From the NCBI GenBank assembly GCA_900095095.1, contig FMBT01000039.1:1-33578 (forward strand): a DNA stretch of 33,578 nt. Direction: 5' to 3'. Each line of letters opens with the position of its first letter. Position 1 is the first letter of the stretch. The position numbers and the translations under genes are program-made. The stretch is from Fragilariopsis cylindrus CCMP1102. Taxonomy: Eukaryota > Bacillariophyta > Bacillariophyceae > Bacillariales > Bacillariaceae. Positions 1 through 9,237 of this stretch are shown piece by piece. The notes beneath the pieces were generated by a model. The model had not been told where the DNA came from, did not search any database, and worked only from the letters and a program-made list of their open reading frames with translations.

Positions 1-112
1 CTAATTCTTTAACGAGTCGAACGGCAATTTCTGGTCCTTTAACCGCAGCAACCGATCCTGTGACAGCAAAGAGAATTCTAGGTCGTCTTTGATGTCCATT
101 TGGTATACTCAT
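1..112 (-). CDS. Phosphopantothenoylcysteine decarboxylase / HAL3-type flavoprotein (5' end only)
   Basis: The reverse strand opens with ATG at 112 and reads without a stop to the window edge, giving about 37 residues. After a short basic leader (RRPR) comes ILFAVTGSVAAVKGPEIAVR, which matches the first beta strand and glycine-containing FMN-phosphate loop (TGSVAA.K) of the flavoprotein family that includes PPC decarboxylase and HAL3. In that family the enzyme decarboxylates 4'-phosphopantothenoylcysteine in coenzyme A synthesis. The catalytic His and the substrate-clamp region lie beyond the window, so the assignment rests on the N-terminal motif only. A related flavin decarboxylase or a regulatory HAL3 paralogue cannot be excluded. 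It is divergent from the metallohydrolase gene starting at 664. Confidence 0.7.
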   Translation of the reverse strand, partial: MSIPNGHQRRPRILFAVTGSVAAVKGPEIAVRLVKEL

Positions 113-663
113 GGTGGTAGCTTATTGTCGTCGTGTAGTTTGATTTTATTGATTCTAGTTGATTGCATGGTTTGCTAAAATTTTAAAAAAATACCTACTA
201 TTTATGTACGTATTTTAAATTTAAATTTCGAATTTCATCTCTTTTTTAGATCAGAGCGGATCGAAAATTGCGCGAAAAGTTCATATTTTCTCTTAGCAAA
301 CCCCCCGCGCGCAACCCCCCCCCCCCCCTCGCCATAAAGTAGCTACTACAAAAGGCCTCTATGTAAAAGCGTTTTTGAGTGTGAACGTTCCAATTTTGAG
401 AAATGACAAATGTAATCTCTCATGGGAATTTAAAATTAATTGTACAGTACAATATACAATGATAGTTTGCTTTCTAAATTTGATAAATTCTGCTTACTCT
501 CAACAGCAAACAATCGTCGACAAGGAGGCTCAATAGTGGCGGCCATATCTACCTACCTCCTACAGGAAACTGTTCACACCAATCGGCAACCTAACTGTAT
601 ATCATCATTGTATCTGCAAGTGTTGGAGAGACGCAGAGCTTGCTTCCTACAAAGCAAGAGATA
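113..663. other. Divergent intergenic region with a C14 homopolymer
   Basis: This spacer separates two head-to-head genes and presumably holds both promoters. It contains an AT-rich stretch near 180-240 and an uninterrupted run of 14 cytosines at 315-328, preceded by a CG-alternating segment. A possible reading frame begins at 440 but starts with a non-ATG codon, has no recognisable domain and overlaps the downstream gene, so it is not called. No TATA box or other motif could be assigned with confidence. Confidence 0.5.
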
Positions 664-3071
664 ATGTCAGTATCTGATGACAAAAGTAACGACCATGGGG
701 TGGGAAACGTAAACAGCACAACGGATATCAACAATGATAGAAATGAGCAGCAAGAAAGTGACGTGCAATGTTGGGGGAGTATATTTCGGGAATTCCGACA
801 CAGTTCTTGCATGATGAGACCGCTTACACTGGTGATGATATTGCTCTTGGGAATGTTTTTCATCGTAACTTTACTCTTCCAATGTCCAGCATTAATCCTT
901 GGATTTTTTCTCGCGCCTGTCCTTAAAAGGAATTCATGGTATGTCGAATTTCTCTATTCGTTACCGGTTGGCCGATGGGGACACTTTCTTTTAATGTCAT
1001 TCACTTCAAAAATGAGACATAAGGCGCATGATAAGAATAGAGGATTCCATTCAAGAACGGTCGAACAAAAAATCGAAGTCGTCCCCGGACGAGTTTACAT
1101 TCATTTCCTTCCACAATGGTTGGACAATATTGGTTATCTCATAGTTTGTCTACCAGAACCTACCGCTGAGGATCTATATCCGACTCCCCCGTAGGATTAA
1201 TAATTGATTGCGGTGAGATGGAAGCTGTCGTTCGTTCAATTGAATTGATTCAGGAATATCATTACGACAAGAATCCCATTCAACTGCAATCTATTTTGAG
1301 TACGCACAAACACCACGATCATACGGGAGGAAATGATGGATTGTTGAACCATCCAATTGGAATTGATATTCGTCATGTTTTCGGTGGAGCTGTAGAAAAA
1401 GTGCCATGTTGTACGGATCCCTTAGTTGATGGAGAAAATATTCAACTACCTTGTTTCGAATCGAATGATATGAATGAATTAGTAGAGATTGAAACGATCG
1501 CAGTTCCAGCCCATACGCGTGGAAGCCTGGTGTTCTGTCTGCGAACAAAATTCGGTGAACAAGCCGAGTATATGTTCACGGGTGATACTATATTCAGTGG
1601 TGGTGGTGGCGTACCATTTGAAGCAGATGTGGGAGTTGAAACTGATAAACAATTGCGTCGGAGTAATGGTAATACACACATTCGTGGAAACTTAGGCAGA
1701 ATGGCTATGGAACGATGCTTTACGGAAGTTATTTCTCGTGCTAAACCAAACGATCTATCTTCTGGTAGTGGGGATCGTATATTGATTTTCCCAGGTCACG
1801 AATATACGCAAGAGCTACTAATACGACAATTTCAAAATATGGTCGAAGAAAATAGGTGGAAGAACTTTTCTCCACGAGATTACTTCGAGACCGTCTCACA
1901 TATGTATGTTGCCTTTCATCGGCGGTCTTTGCCGCATAATAGCGGTAGATTATTGTTAGTTCCCTCTACCTTGCAACGAGAAGTACACATCAATACACAT
2001 TTCCGATCCTTACGGCGCAGTGCAGAACTTGTCGTTCGTGCTTTGAAATTTTGGCGGAATAATTTTTGTATAGTCAAAACGGACGAGACACAGCTCGTTG
2101 AAAACGGGGTAGACATACAAAAATCTTTGCCGAGAAAGTCTAAATCTGGAGTCAAGAAGTGGAACCTGGATGCAAGTAGTGCGAGTGAAAGTGTTTTTAC
2201 GACAGTATACACAGCCGACTTGCAGGCTATAATTGAAGATTTGGGTTCTGGAAAAATTGAGAAAAATAATGCTATAGAACAATTACAATCAATTACCAAG
2301 AAACTGAATGTGCCTGTGGTTAATAAACGCGCGATCCCGGGGTTTCTGCCCTCGGACAAGAATATTTATCGTGGCATATGCGGCCTTGCAATACTAGGAT
2401 CAAGACCAAGTGCAATGACTATCTCAGACAGTCGAACAATGAAAATTCCTCCACCGATGGACTATAATAGTGACAAAATACTTGTAAGTATGAAGCGACT
2501 TATTGTGGTATTAACACGTCTCGGTTTTTCGCAGACTAGCGACGGAGAAGATGTATCTATTATTATTAAAGAGCTATGGAATGAAGCTAACAAGTATTGC
2601 AACCCTGCGGAATTCAACGGAAGTAAATACAACAAGGTTGATCTGGAGTCCAGTAATTGGCAAGATAGAATCGAAATTGGTATGCTGAAGTGGCTAATGT
2701 ATGGTGTATCGGCCAATCAACCTTCCTGGTTTACCAAGATCTGTTGTATGCCCTGCTCCGGGGACATATCCAAAAATAATTTAGTTTACCCAGAACATCC
2801 AGCATCCAAAATGAACAAGAAAAGTGGTGATTTGGTATCGCACGATCTTTTGACGTGTTACTTATGCCGTAATGCGACGGGATGTATACAAATGCAAGAT
2901 ATTGGAACGTGTTTGTTCGATGGTGAATCTGAGGAATCGAATGGAGGAAGCAACCTTGGAAACCAAGAAGTCGAGATTGCACTGCCACAATCAATTCTGG
3001 GAGAAGAAGCTGCTCACAGCAACAACGACAATGACAATGTCATTGCTTTCCCAACTAACTGCTGTACATAG
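664..3071 (+). CDS. Membrane-anchored glyoxalase II-like metallo-beta-lactamase-fold hydrolase (one frame break)
   Basis: About 802 residues if one base is restored at the C5 run 1186-1190; as given, the first frame stops at 1192-1194 while the second frame is open from before 1191 and continues the domain (VGLIIDCGEM). The ATG at 664 is chosen because the longer frame starts with TTG. Residues about 53-83 form a hydrophobic membrane anchor. The catalytic domain carries the full dinuclear metal set: THKHHDHTGG (H, H, D and H from 1305), PAHT (His at 1512-1514), FTGD (Asp near 1584) and PGHEYT (His near 1797). This pattern and the HEYT ending are those of glyoxalase II, which hydrolyses S-D-lactoylglutathione. 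Unlike the usual enzyme of about 260 residues, it has an N-terminal anchor and a C-terminal extension of roughly 400 residues with cysteine clusters and no recognised domain. The substrate is therefore inferred only. Confidence 0.8.
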
Positions 3072-3273
3072 AGAACCGCGTTGTATATGTAATCTTCAAT
3101 GATAGAGAATATTGTATTTTATAAATTAATCAAAACCTAAAACGTGAAAAAGGAATGAATTGTATTCTTTCTTTTAAGCGACATCCTACTTATAAACTAT
3201 TTATGTCCCTCTTTTTTTTACTCTGTATTTTATTTCTCTCTATTAGTACCGGTTGTCCCCATTGACCCAATAT
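3072..3273. other. Convergent 3' spacer
   Basis: A short spacer of 202 bp between two converging genes. It is rich in T-runs and A/T words suited to 3' ends (for example around 3150-3240). No gene is seen. Confidence 0.5.
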
Positions 3274-4203
3274 TTAAAGTCGAGCTTTACTTGTACACAA
3301 AATATCTATCTGTTGTATGAATTCCTTAACTGCTTTTTCGTAATCGTCACCATGCTCGCGAAGGTGAGCACAATGTATAGATTTGTCCCAATGTCTCTGA
3401 AGAACAACCTGCTTCTGTCTTGAACGTCGGTTATTGATCATCTTGATAATATATTCGTGCTTTGCTAGATCATCATTCTTACTATACAGATATAGCTGCG
3501 GAATGTCGAATGGACATGCTGTTAAATTATGAAAATATTCTAAATTGCGATTCAAAATATTTTCGTCAGTTGTTTTTGTGAAGATACGTTCATCGTTTCC
3601 AAACACAGAAATGATTCGTTGCTTCTCTTCTTCAGAGCAGTATTGTATAGCTTGAAATAAGTTTGAATTTCCCTTCAAACCAAACCAACAGGGACATGAA
3701 TCGAAAACAACACCCTTGCATTTAATAGATAATTCTTTTAACACTGCTGTGATCTCGGGACTAATACGATCTTTTTGGTGGTGGCGGTTCTTTGATAATA
3801 ATAATATCTGACACAAACTTTCCCATAAAAAGCAACCACCATTAGAAAACGCATGAAATATAAAAATCTCAGCTTTGCTGTTATAGACGTCTCCAAGGAC
3901 TTTCCATGCCAGATCTTCTATAGTATCAAATTTTCCACATGAGGATGGTGCACCGATATTGCATTCGCTGACGTTGTTGCTACTGTTATTAGGTGGTGGT
4001 GGTGGTGGTGGTGGTGGCCATTGATCAGATGAAGGAATCTGGATTATTCTATTCTGTAGGGCCGAAAGTGTTGAGTCGACGACGGATATAGGAGATACTA
4101 CGAAAGATTTCGAATCGAAGCCCAGTGAATTGTACAATGTTTCGTACCGTTTAAGATGACGGGGTTGACATCCTAACCAGCCTCCAATCACCACTAATGA
4201 CAT
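3274..4203 (-). CDS. TMEM53 / DUF829 family alpha/beta-hydrolase-like protein
   Basis: A single exon of 309 residues with ATG at 4201-4203. The N-terminus VVIGGWLGCQPRHLKRY is the hallmark opening of the TMEM53/DUF829 family (W.G...RHL.RY). FHAFSNGGCFLW at about residues 116-127 is the family nucleophile-elbow-like motif, with Ser120. Later elements fit the fold: FDSCP near 167-171, LYSKNDDL near 239-246 (acidic residue) and CAHLREH near 278-284 (candidate His). The family is membrane associated (nuclear envelope or ER in animals) and its enzymatic activity is unproven. A run of nine prolines at 63-71, encoded by a GGT/ACC trinucleotide tract near 3990-4018, interrupts the region between the first strand and the Ser motif and is probably an unstructured insertion. 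Confidence 0.82.
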   Translation of the reverse strand: MSLVVIGGWLGCQPRHLKRYETLYNSLGFDSKSFVVSPISVVDSTLSALQNRIIQIPSSDQWPPPPPPPPPNNSSNNVSECNIGAPSSCGKFDTIEDLAWKVLGDVYNSKAEIFIFHAFSNGGCFLWESLCQILLLSKNRHHQKDRISPEITAVLKELSIKCKGVVFDSCPCWFGLKGNSNLFQAIQYCSEEEKQRIISVFGNDERIFTKTTDENILNRNLEYFHNLTACPFDIPQLYLYSKNDDLAKHEYIIKMINNRRSRQKQVVLQRHWDKSIHCAHLREHGDDYEKAVKEFIQQIDILCTSKARL

Positions 4204-4367
4204 TATTTGCTTAATACTGTGTTCGTTAGTGATTGTCTCATTGTTATTCTCGACATCGTCGCTCTCTCTATTCTTCTGTGATCATCCTTCAGACACAGTG
4301 TACATAATGTCGAATTCGCTACCGTAATTCGCCGCTACTGTACTGTACTACTTCAAAGTGGTAGTAG
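4204..4367. promoter_or_regulatory. 5' region of the TMEM53-like gene, cut by the transposon
   Basis: Only about 164 bp lie between the TMEM53-like start codon and the left end of the transposon. The element therefore sits inside or next to the promoter of that gene. No specific promoter motif could be identified. Confidence 0.35.
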
Positions 4368-4374
4368 TACAGTA
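4341..4374. repeat. Palindrome straddling the left transposon end
   Basis: Two 11-bp arms, TACTGTACTAC at 4341-4351 and its exact reverse complement at 4364-4374, flank a 12-bp centre. The right arm contains the TA target duplication and the first bases of the transposon. The outer arm ends in TACTGTA, the same bases as the outer edge of the right end of the element. This may reflect a target preference for palindromes, or a relic of another element end. Confidence 0.6.
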
Positions 4375-4391
4375 ATCGCTCGATAAGAAAT
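4370..4391 (+). repeat. Left terminal inverted repeat
   Basis: Twenty-two bases starting CAGTAATCGCTCGATAAG, directly after TA at 4368-4369. They match the reverse complement of 9238-9259 except at positions 6 and 7. Confidence 0.9.
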
Positions 4392-4411
4392 CACCCTCAA
4401 TTTTCGGACTT

Positions 4412-4442
4412 GGTGTGTTTCTTATGGAGCCTGTGTTTCTTA
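4412..4442 (+). repeat. Left subterminal repeat
   Basis: A 31-bp segment starting GGTGTGTTTCTTAT, matching 9200-9230 at 28 of 31 positions in the same orientation. Its core TGTGTTTCTTA..GAGC is also an inverted relative of the terminal repeat (GCTC.ATAAGAAA). Likely a transposase binding site, by analogy with other transposons that carry multiple subterminal sites. Confidence 0.75.
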
Positions 4443-4938
4443 GGATTTTCGGTACGAATAAAAAAACTAAATAATGCCCAAATATGCCAATTAAAAAACT
4501 AAATCATGCCCAAATTGTACTAGTATTTGTTAGTGTAGTATATAATAACAACTTTAGCATCAAAATTATACACCTAAAAAGTCATTTTTTTGGATAAATT
4601 GACTATGAAGTTTACAATAGACCTATTGGATGGAGAATTCTTATATTCCTTAGTCTCCTAAGCTGTCTGTTATCTCACAATGTAAACTCACACACAGCAC
4701 ACATTTTAGGGATTTAAAATGTATGTGTACACACAACAATATATCTCATTTGAAAGGGTTGCAGAGGACAACACCTTCTGGGTTGGGTGCACTAGCATTC
4801 TTATACAATACTGGAACATTTTAGTTAGCTCCTACCATACTTTTGTTTCTGTGGTTGTTGAATAAGTTACAATCCGCTGGTGTGGTAGGTAGGTAGGCAC
4901 AAACAACAAGATTTTTGACCTGAAATCATCACACACAC

Positions 4939-5817
4939 AAAAGCACACACAACAACACATGCAGCAACAACAGCAACAACAACAACATACACAACAACAT
5001 ACACAACAACAACAAGTTAAACTAGTAATAATAATAGTACCTACCTACCTAACTATCTTTCCTCAACCACAAGAACAGAACAGTTGTACAAATTTTCTTG
5101 TGCAAATATAGGTTCGGTAAGAGACGGAATGAAAAGACTACATAATTACTAGTTGCTGTCGTAACGTGCCTAACCGACATAAGAACACAATACTTGTATG
5201 TAAACAACAACAACAATAATAATAATATCTCTACTATTAAAAGCACACACAACAACACATGCAGCAACAACAGCAACAACAACAACATACACAACAACAA
5301 CAGGTTAAACTAGTAATAATAATAGTACCTACCTACCTAACTATCTTTCCTCAACCACAAGAACAGAACAGTTGTACAAATTTTCTTGTGCAAATATAGG
5401 TTCGGTAAGAGACGGAATGAAAAGACTACATAATTACTAGTTGCTGCCGTAACGTGCCTAACCGACATAAGAACACAATACTTGTATGTAAACTACAACA
5501 ACAATAATAATAATATCTCTACTATTAAAAGCACACACAACAACACATGCAGCAACAACAGCAACAACAACAACATACACAACAACAACAAGTTAAACTA
5601 GTAATAATAATAGTACCTACCTACCTAACTATCTTTCCTCAACCACAAGAACAGAACAGTTGTACAAATTTTCTTGTGCAAATATAGGTTTGGTAAGAGA
5701 CGGAATGAAAAGACTGCATAATTACTAGTTGCTGTCGTAACGTGCCTAACCGACATAAGAACACAATACTTGTATGTAAACTACAACAACAATAATAATA
5801 ATATCACTAAACTATTA
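4939..5817. repeat. Three tandem copies of a 288-300 bp unit
   Basis: Copies begin with AAAAGCACACACAACAACAC at 4939, 5239 and 5527. The first period is 300 bp and the second 288 bp; the difference is loss of one 12-bp ACAACATAC-type subunit. The copies are almost identical, differing at scattered single bases. Each holds CAA/CAGCAA-rich, CTACCTAC-rich and GTAATAATAATAG segments. The array lies inside the transposon, downstream of the transposase, and has no convincing reading frame. Confidence 0.92.
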
Positions 5818-5954
5818 ATGGTTGTACAATACATACCTGTACACATCTACTAATACTTGATGGTCAACACAATAATACACTACATACCATACCTGTACAT
5901 GAAAACATTCTTTTAACATATATATTTAATAATATTTATTCTATATTTATACTA

Positions 5955-8285
5955 TTATATACTGTTTACTTTAGGAAAGAACTTATATAATGTTGGGTTG
6001 CTTCTTGGTTTTAACATATTATGTGTTCTTAAACCAGCAGATAGAAGAAAACGCTGGTGACTACAATCATCACCAACACCGGCTCCATCAATATAGACTT
6101 GGACAAGCCTTAAGTGTTCTTGTGCCTGCATGAAAGTTACAGTCTCAATTTCACTATCATCCATGACAATGACATCATCATTGACATCATTACCAACAAT
6201 ATCAACATCATCATTATTAATTGCAATGCTATCATCCATTAGTTCCAATTGTTCATCAACCTCTACATCAATAACATGTTGCATATCTTCACTGAGTACC
6301 CATTGGCTTGCCATAATAATACTATTTTCTTCAGACATTTTTGGTTCATAAGCAAAGGAGTTATCAAACACAGCCAAATGATTTGAATCACCTTCATGAA
6401 CAGCAGCAACCTTGACTCGTGTTCGAATTGCTTCAAACAAAGAACACAGTTCAACACATTGTTCATTGGAGATTTTCTTATCGCGGGTGGACAAAGAATT
6501 ACTACCAAGATTACTATTAATCTCCACATCCCATGAGAGAGGCAAAATTGCTGCCTTCCGCCAACACCGTTGAATTGAATCTTTCCTTGCATATTTATTA
6601 TCACCTTTCCAAATAGAATTAAGAATCTCAATTGCATCCAAAACAGTAGCTTTCCCCCCGTAAGCAAGGCCTTTGCAACCATCCTTTTGTTTGGCTCTAG
6701 CAGTAGCGGCAGCAGCAAATCCACCTTCAACGTCAAATAGTGCCAACAATTGTTCCAACATCGTCACACGATAACCAACTTTCAGTGCTGCAATCATTCC
6801 CATATCTGCAGGTTGATGCCTGCTCGTGACCTTAGGAGGGAGGAAATAAAGCATAATCAAGTCTGGGTAAGAAGTCTTAGAGATCATGTGAGCCGAACAA
6901 TTGTCAAGGAGCAAGATGCACAAAACATGGCCACGATGTTCCACATGCCAAGGCCAAAAAACAGTATTGATCCACCAAATTGTCACTTCTCGTGAGAACC
7001 AAGCATTTTTTTGGTTCGTATAAGCCATGGGAGGCTGCTTGTTTCGGCATTGTTTGAAACACAGGGTTCTTTTTGATTTCCCAACAACTGCTAAGGGACA
7101 TTTTTCACCAGCTGCAGATGTGCATACCATCAATGTCAATCTAGTCTTGTCTTTCATCTGTTTCACTCCAGCGTAAGAATTCTTCTCTGTAGCAGTGACG
7201 TACAGTCGATTAGGAAGTTTCTGATGGTAGAGTCCCGTCTGGTCAGCATTGTATACACAATTTGGTTCAAGGTTATGGTATTCAATCTCCTCCCAGAATT
7301 TTGTGCACCACGCCGCCATGATTGCCTCACGTTCAGCCTCATTCATTTTGGATGCTTCACCGTGAAGATTTACACCCACTATACCATTCCGTTTCAAAAC
7401 ATTACTAATCCAACCATCAGAAGCCTTGAACTCGTCAGCAGGATGTCCACATTTCTGGGCATACTCACGCGCTTTGACATGAAGAATGTGCCTGCTAAGA
7501 CCGCACTTATCAAATGTGTAATTCCTGGATCGTAGATCGATGTACTTCACTAACATGGCTTCGACATCCTCGTAGCGACCAATACAGACTCTTTTCATTG
7601 GGGATGATTTAAGTTCCCCTTTCTTATATGCTTTCAGTTTTGCAGAAAAGGAGCCTTCTTGACTTCTATTACCATCAAATTTGTCACCACTCAAGGGTGA
7701 TCTCAGAAACCCAGCTTGGGAAAAACTGTGCTTGTCTTTAATCTTGTGGAACAAAACAACTGCATTGTACCAATCTTGAGCAGTCAGGATGGTATTGATT
7801 GTACCTCCTGGTTTGACACCTCTCTTTTTTCCACTGTAAAGAACTGCTTGATAAATAGATTTACCACCAGTTGTATCAACAGTTGTATCATAAGTTGGGG
7901 TGGCAGTAGAAGCAGCAGTAGCAGCAGGAGCAGTAGCAGGAGTTGCTGGGGCGGCAGCAGCAGGAGCAGTAGTAGTAGCAGCTGGGGCGGCAGCAGCAGC
8001 AGTAGTAGTAGCATCAGCTGGGGCGGCAGTAGAAGCAGCAGTAGTAGTAGCAGCTGGGGCGGCAGCAGCAGCAGTAGTAGTAGCATCAGCTGGGGCGGCA
8101 GTAGAAGCAGCAGTAGTAGTAGCAGCTGGGGCGGCAGCAGCAGCAGTAGTAGTAGCATCAGCTGGGGCGGCAGTAGAAGCAGCAGTAGTAGTAGCAGCTG
8201 GGGCGGCAGCAGCAGCATTAGTAGTAGCATCAGCTGGGGCGGCAGCAGTACCATCAATATCCATAATATTATTAAAGTCTTCCAT
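5955..8285 (-). CDS. Pogo/Tigger-like DDE transposase
   Basis: 776 residues, ATG at 8283-8285. Residues 1-130 are an Ala/Thr/Pro low-complexity leader with 24-residue repeats. Residues about 240-303 resemble the CENP-B/Tc5 helix-turn-helix DNA-binding domain, ending in FKASDGWISNVLKRNGI, close to the family signature FK.S.GW...F..R.GI. The catalytic core has Asp348 in NADQTGLYHQKLP, Asp461 in LLLDNCSAH and Asp494 in LPPKVTSRHQPADMGMIAAL; the last two are 33 residues apart, as expected for DDD pogo enzymes. The C-terminal 150 residues are very acidic (many D, E, N). It should cut and paste DNA at the terminal repeats in the nucleus. No stop or frameshift interrupts it, so it may be active. A domesticated role is less likely because matching ends are present. 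Confidence 0.92.
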   Translation of the reverse strand: MEDFNNIMDIDGTAAAPADATTNAAAAAPAATTTAASTAAPADATTTAAAAAPAATTTAASTAAPADATTTAAAAAPAATTTAASTAAPADATTTAAAAAPAATTTAPAAAAPATPATAPAATAASTATPTYDTTVDTTGGKSIYQAVLYSGKKRGVKPGGTINTILTAQDWYNAVVLFHKIKDKHSFSQAGFLRSPLSGDKFDGNRSQEGSFSAKLKAYKKGELKSSPMKRVCIGRYEDVEAMLVKYIDLRSRNYTFDKCGLSRHILHVKAREYAQKCGHPADEFKASDGWISNVLKRNGIVGVNLHGEASKMNEAEREAIMAAWCTKFWEEIEYHNLEPNCVYNADQTGLYHQKLPNRLYVTATEKNSYAGVKQMKDKTRLTLMVCTSAAGEKCPLAVVGKSKRTLCFKQCRNKQPPMAYTNQKNAWFSREVTIWWINTVFWPWHVEHRGHVLCILLLDNCSAHMISKTSYPDLIMLYFLPPKVTSRHQPADMGMIAALKVGYRVTMLEQLLALFDVEGGFAAAATARAKQKDGCKGLAYGGKATVLDAIEILNSIWKGDNKYARKDSIQRCWRKAAILPLSWDVEINSNLGSNSLSTRDKKISNEQCVELCSLFEAIRTRVKVAAVHEGDSNHLAVFDNSFAYEPKMSEENSIIMASQWVLSEDMQHVIDVEVDEQLELMDDSIAINNDDVDIVGNDVNDDVIVMDDSEIETVTFMQAQEHLRLVQVYIDGAGVGDDCSHQRFLLSAGLRTHNMLKPRSNPTLYKFFPKVNSI
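7956..8243 (-). repeat. Coding minisatellite of 72 bp, about four copies
   Basis: Four consecutive 72-bp units encode the 24-residue block AAPADATTTAAAAAPAATTT plus AAST at the transposase N-terminus; the last unit diverges at its end. The triplet-biased repeat leaves all frames open on both strands, which explains long spurious frames here. Confidence 0.9.
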
Positions 8286-8417
8286 GATGCTATATTAGAA
8301 ACAAAGAATAGATAAAATAATGTGAGTGTACGACGTGGAGTATCATAATATACGATGAATCGATACTTACATACCTCTGATGTGAACGTTCTTTACGTGC
8401 GATGGAAGTGGCGTCTA

Positions 8418-8774
8418 CGTCACTTGTTTATGGATTGAATACCGTATTTACGTCTCCGATACTGTAAGTCACTTGTTGATTGATGTGAACGTTCTTTACG
8501 ATTCGATCGATTCTTATGAACCTCTGTTGTGCGTCACTTAATGATGATCGAACTTGCTTTACGTCAATGGGCACAGTTAATTGAAGTGGCGTCTGCGTCA
8601 CTTGTTGATGATTGAATACTGTATTGACGATGGAACGATTCTTATGAACCTCTGTTGTGCGTCACTTGTTCTTTGTACGATGCAATGGATTGAATAACGT
8701 ATTGATGTACGTCACTTGTTATTGATCGTCTTCTTATATTAGTGGCGTTGGTAGTGGCGTTTGCGTCACTTGTT
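8418..8774 (+). repeat. Array of CGTCACTTGTT motifs
   Basis: The word CGTCACTTGTT or a one- or two-base variant occurs at about 8418, 8467, 8532, 8596, 8660, 8710 and 8764, spaced roughly 50-65 bp. Several copies are followed by GATTGAATAC..TATT. The near-regular spacing and orientation are unlike random low complexity. Confidence 0.8.
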
Positions 8775-8787
8775 GATTGATTGAATA

Positions 8788-8932
8788 CCGTTCGTCTCTA
8801 AAGCACCTCTTTTGTGGTCGATAGATCAAATACTGTATTAATGGGCACAGTCAATGAAGTGTCGTCTGCGAATGTGGTTCAAGATTCGTCTCTAAAGCAC
8901 CTCTTTTGTGGTCGATGGATCGAATACGGTAT
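8788..8932 (+). repeat. Direct repeat pair of about 48 bp
   Basis: TTCGTCTCTAAAGCACCTCT with its following bases occurs at 8788-8835 and again at 8886-8932, 98 bp apart, with only a few differences. It belongs to the same repeat-rich transposase upstream region. Confidence 0.8.
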
Positions 8933-8942
8933 TTGCGTCTCT

Positions 8943-9100
8943 GATTGGCGACCAATATTTTGCTGATTGATTGGTTTCAGTTGACAAATTTGTCGACGAT
9001 GTAATTGAATGATAGTTATTATGCCGTTGGATCGACAAAATCATCGTCGGTAAATTTGTCAACTGAAACCAATCAATCGGCAAAATATTGATCGCCGATT
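8943..9100. repeat. Long inverted repeat (59-bp arms, 40-bp loop)
   Basis: The arm 8943-9001 and the reverse complement of 9042-9100 match at 53 of 59 positions by eye, including an uninterrupted stretch across GATTGATTGGTTTCAGTTGA. The central 40 bp are unique. It lies about 160 bp inside the right end of the transposon. It could fold as a cruciform or as a hairpin in RNA, or be the relic of a small nested element. Confidence 0.9.
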
Positions 9101-9199
9101 ATCCATCCAGTCGTGACCCATCCAGTCGTGAGTGACCCATCAATCACTAGACGGGATCCACTACAGCTATTTAGTCACGAGTCCCGGTAAAACCGATCT

Positions 9200-9230
9200 G
9201 GTGTGTTTCTTATTGAGCGTGTATTTCTTA
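9200..9230 (+). repeat. Right subterminal repeat
   Basis: Partner of 4412-4442 (28 of 31 identical, same orientation). With the adjacent copies at 9221 and 9234, the right end holds three TGT.TTTCTTA words, the last of which forms the terminal inverted repeat. Confidence 0.75.
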
Positions 9231-9237
9231 AATGTGT

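Larger units (their letters stand above)
8286..9199. promoter_or_regulatory. Transposase 5' region
   Basis: About 900 bp between the transposase start and the right subterminal repeats. It contains no convincing gene but is built almost wholly of repeated words: GTGGCGT, CGTCACTTGTT, GATTGAATAC.GTATT and TCTAAAGCACCTC. It likely contains the transposase promoter. The internal ACGTCA words resemble bZIP/CRE-type half sites; that reading is inference. Confidence 0.5.

Noticed and set aside
1192-1220. An intron to explain the frame change in the metallohydrolase gene
   Set aside because: No GT-AG pair of plausible length restores the frame; candidate spans are only 13-24 nt, while other introns here are about 100-225 nt.
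4939-5817. CRISPR-like array
   Set aside because: The units are contiguous tandem copies of 288-300 bp without unique spacers, inside a eukaryotic transposon.
7716-8315. Long forward-strand frames rich in Ser/Trp/Gly or Ala/Val across the transposase leader
   Set aside because: They are antisense readings of the 72-bp minisatellite, whose triplet-like composition keeps all frames open.
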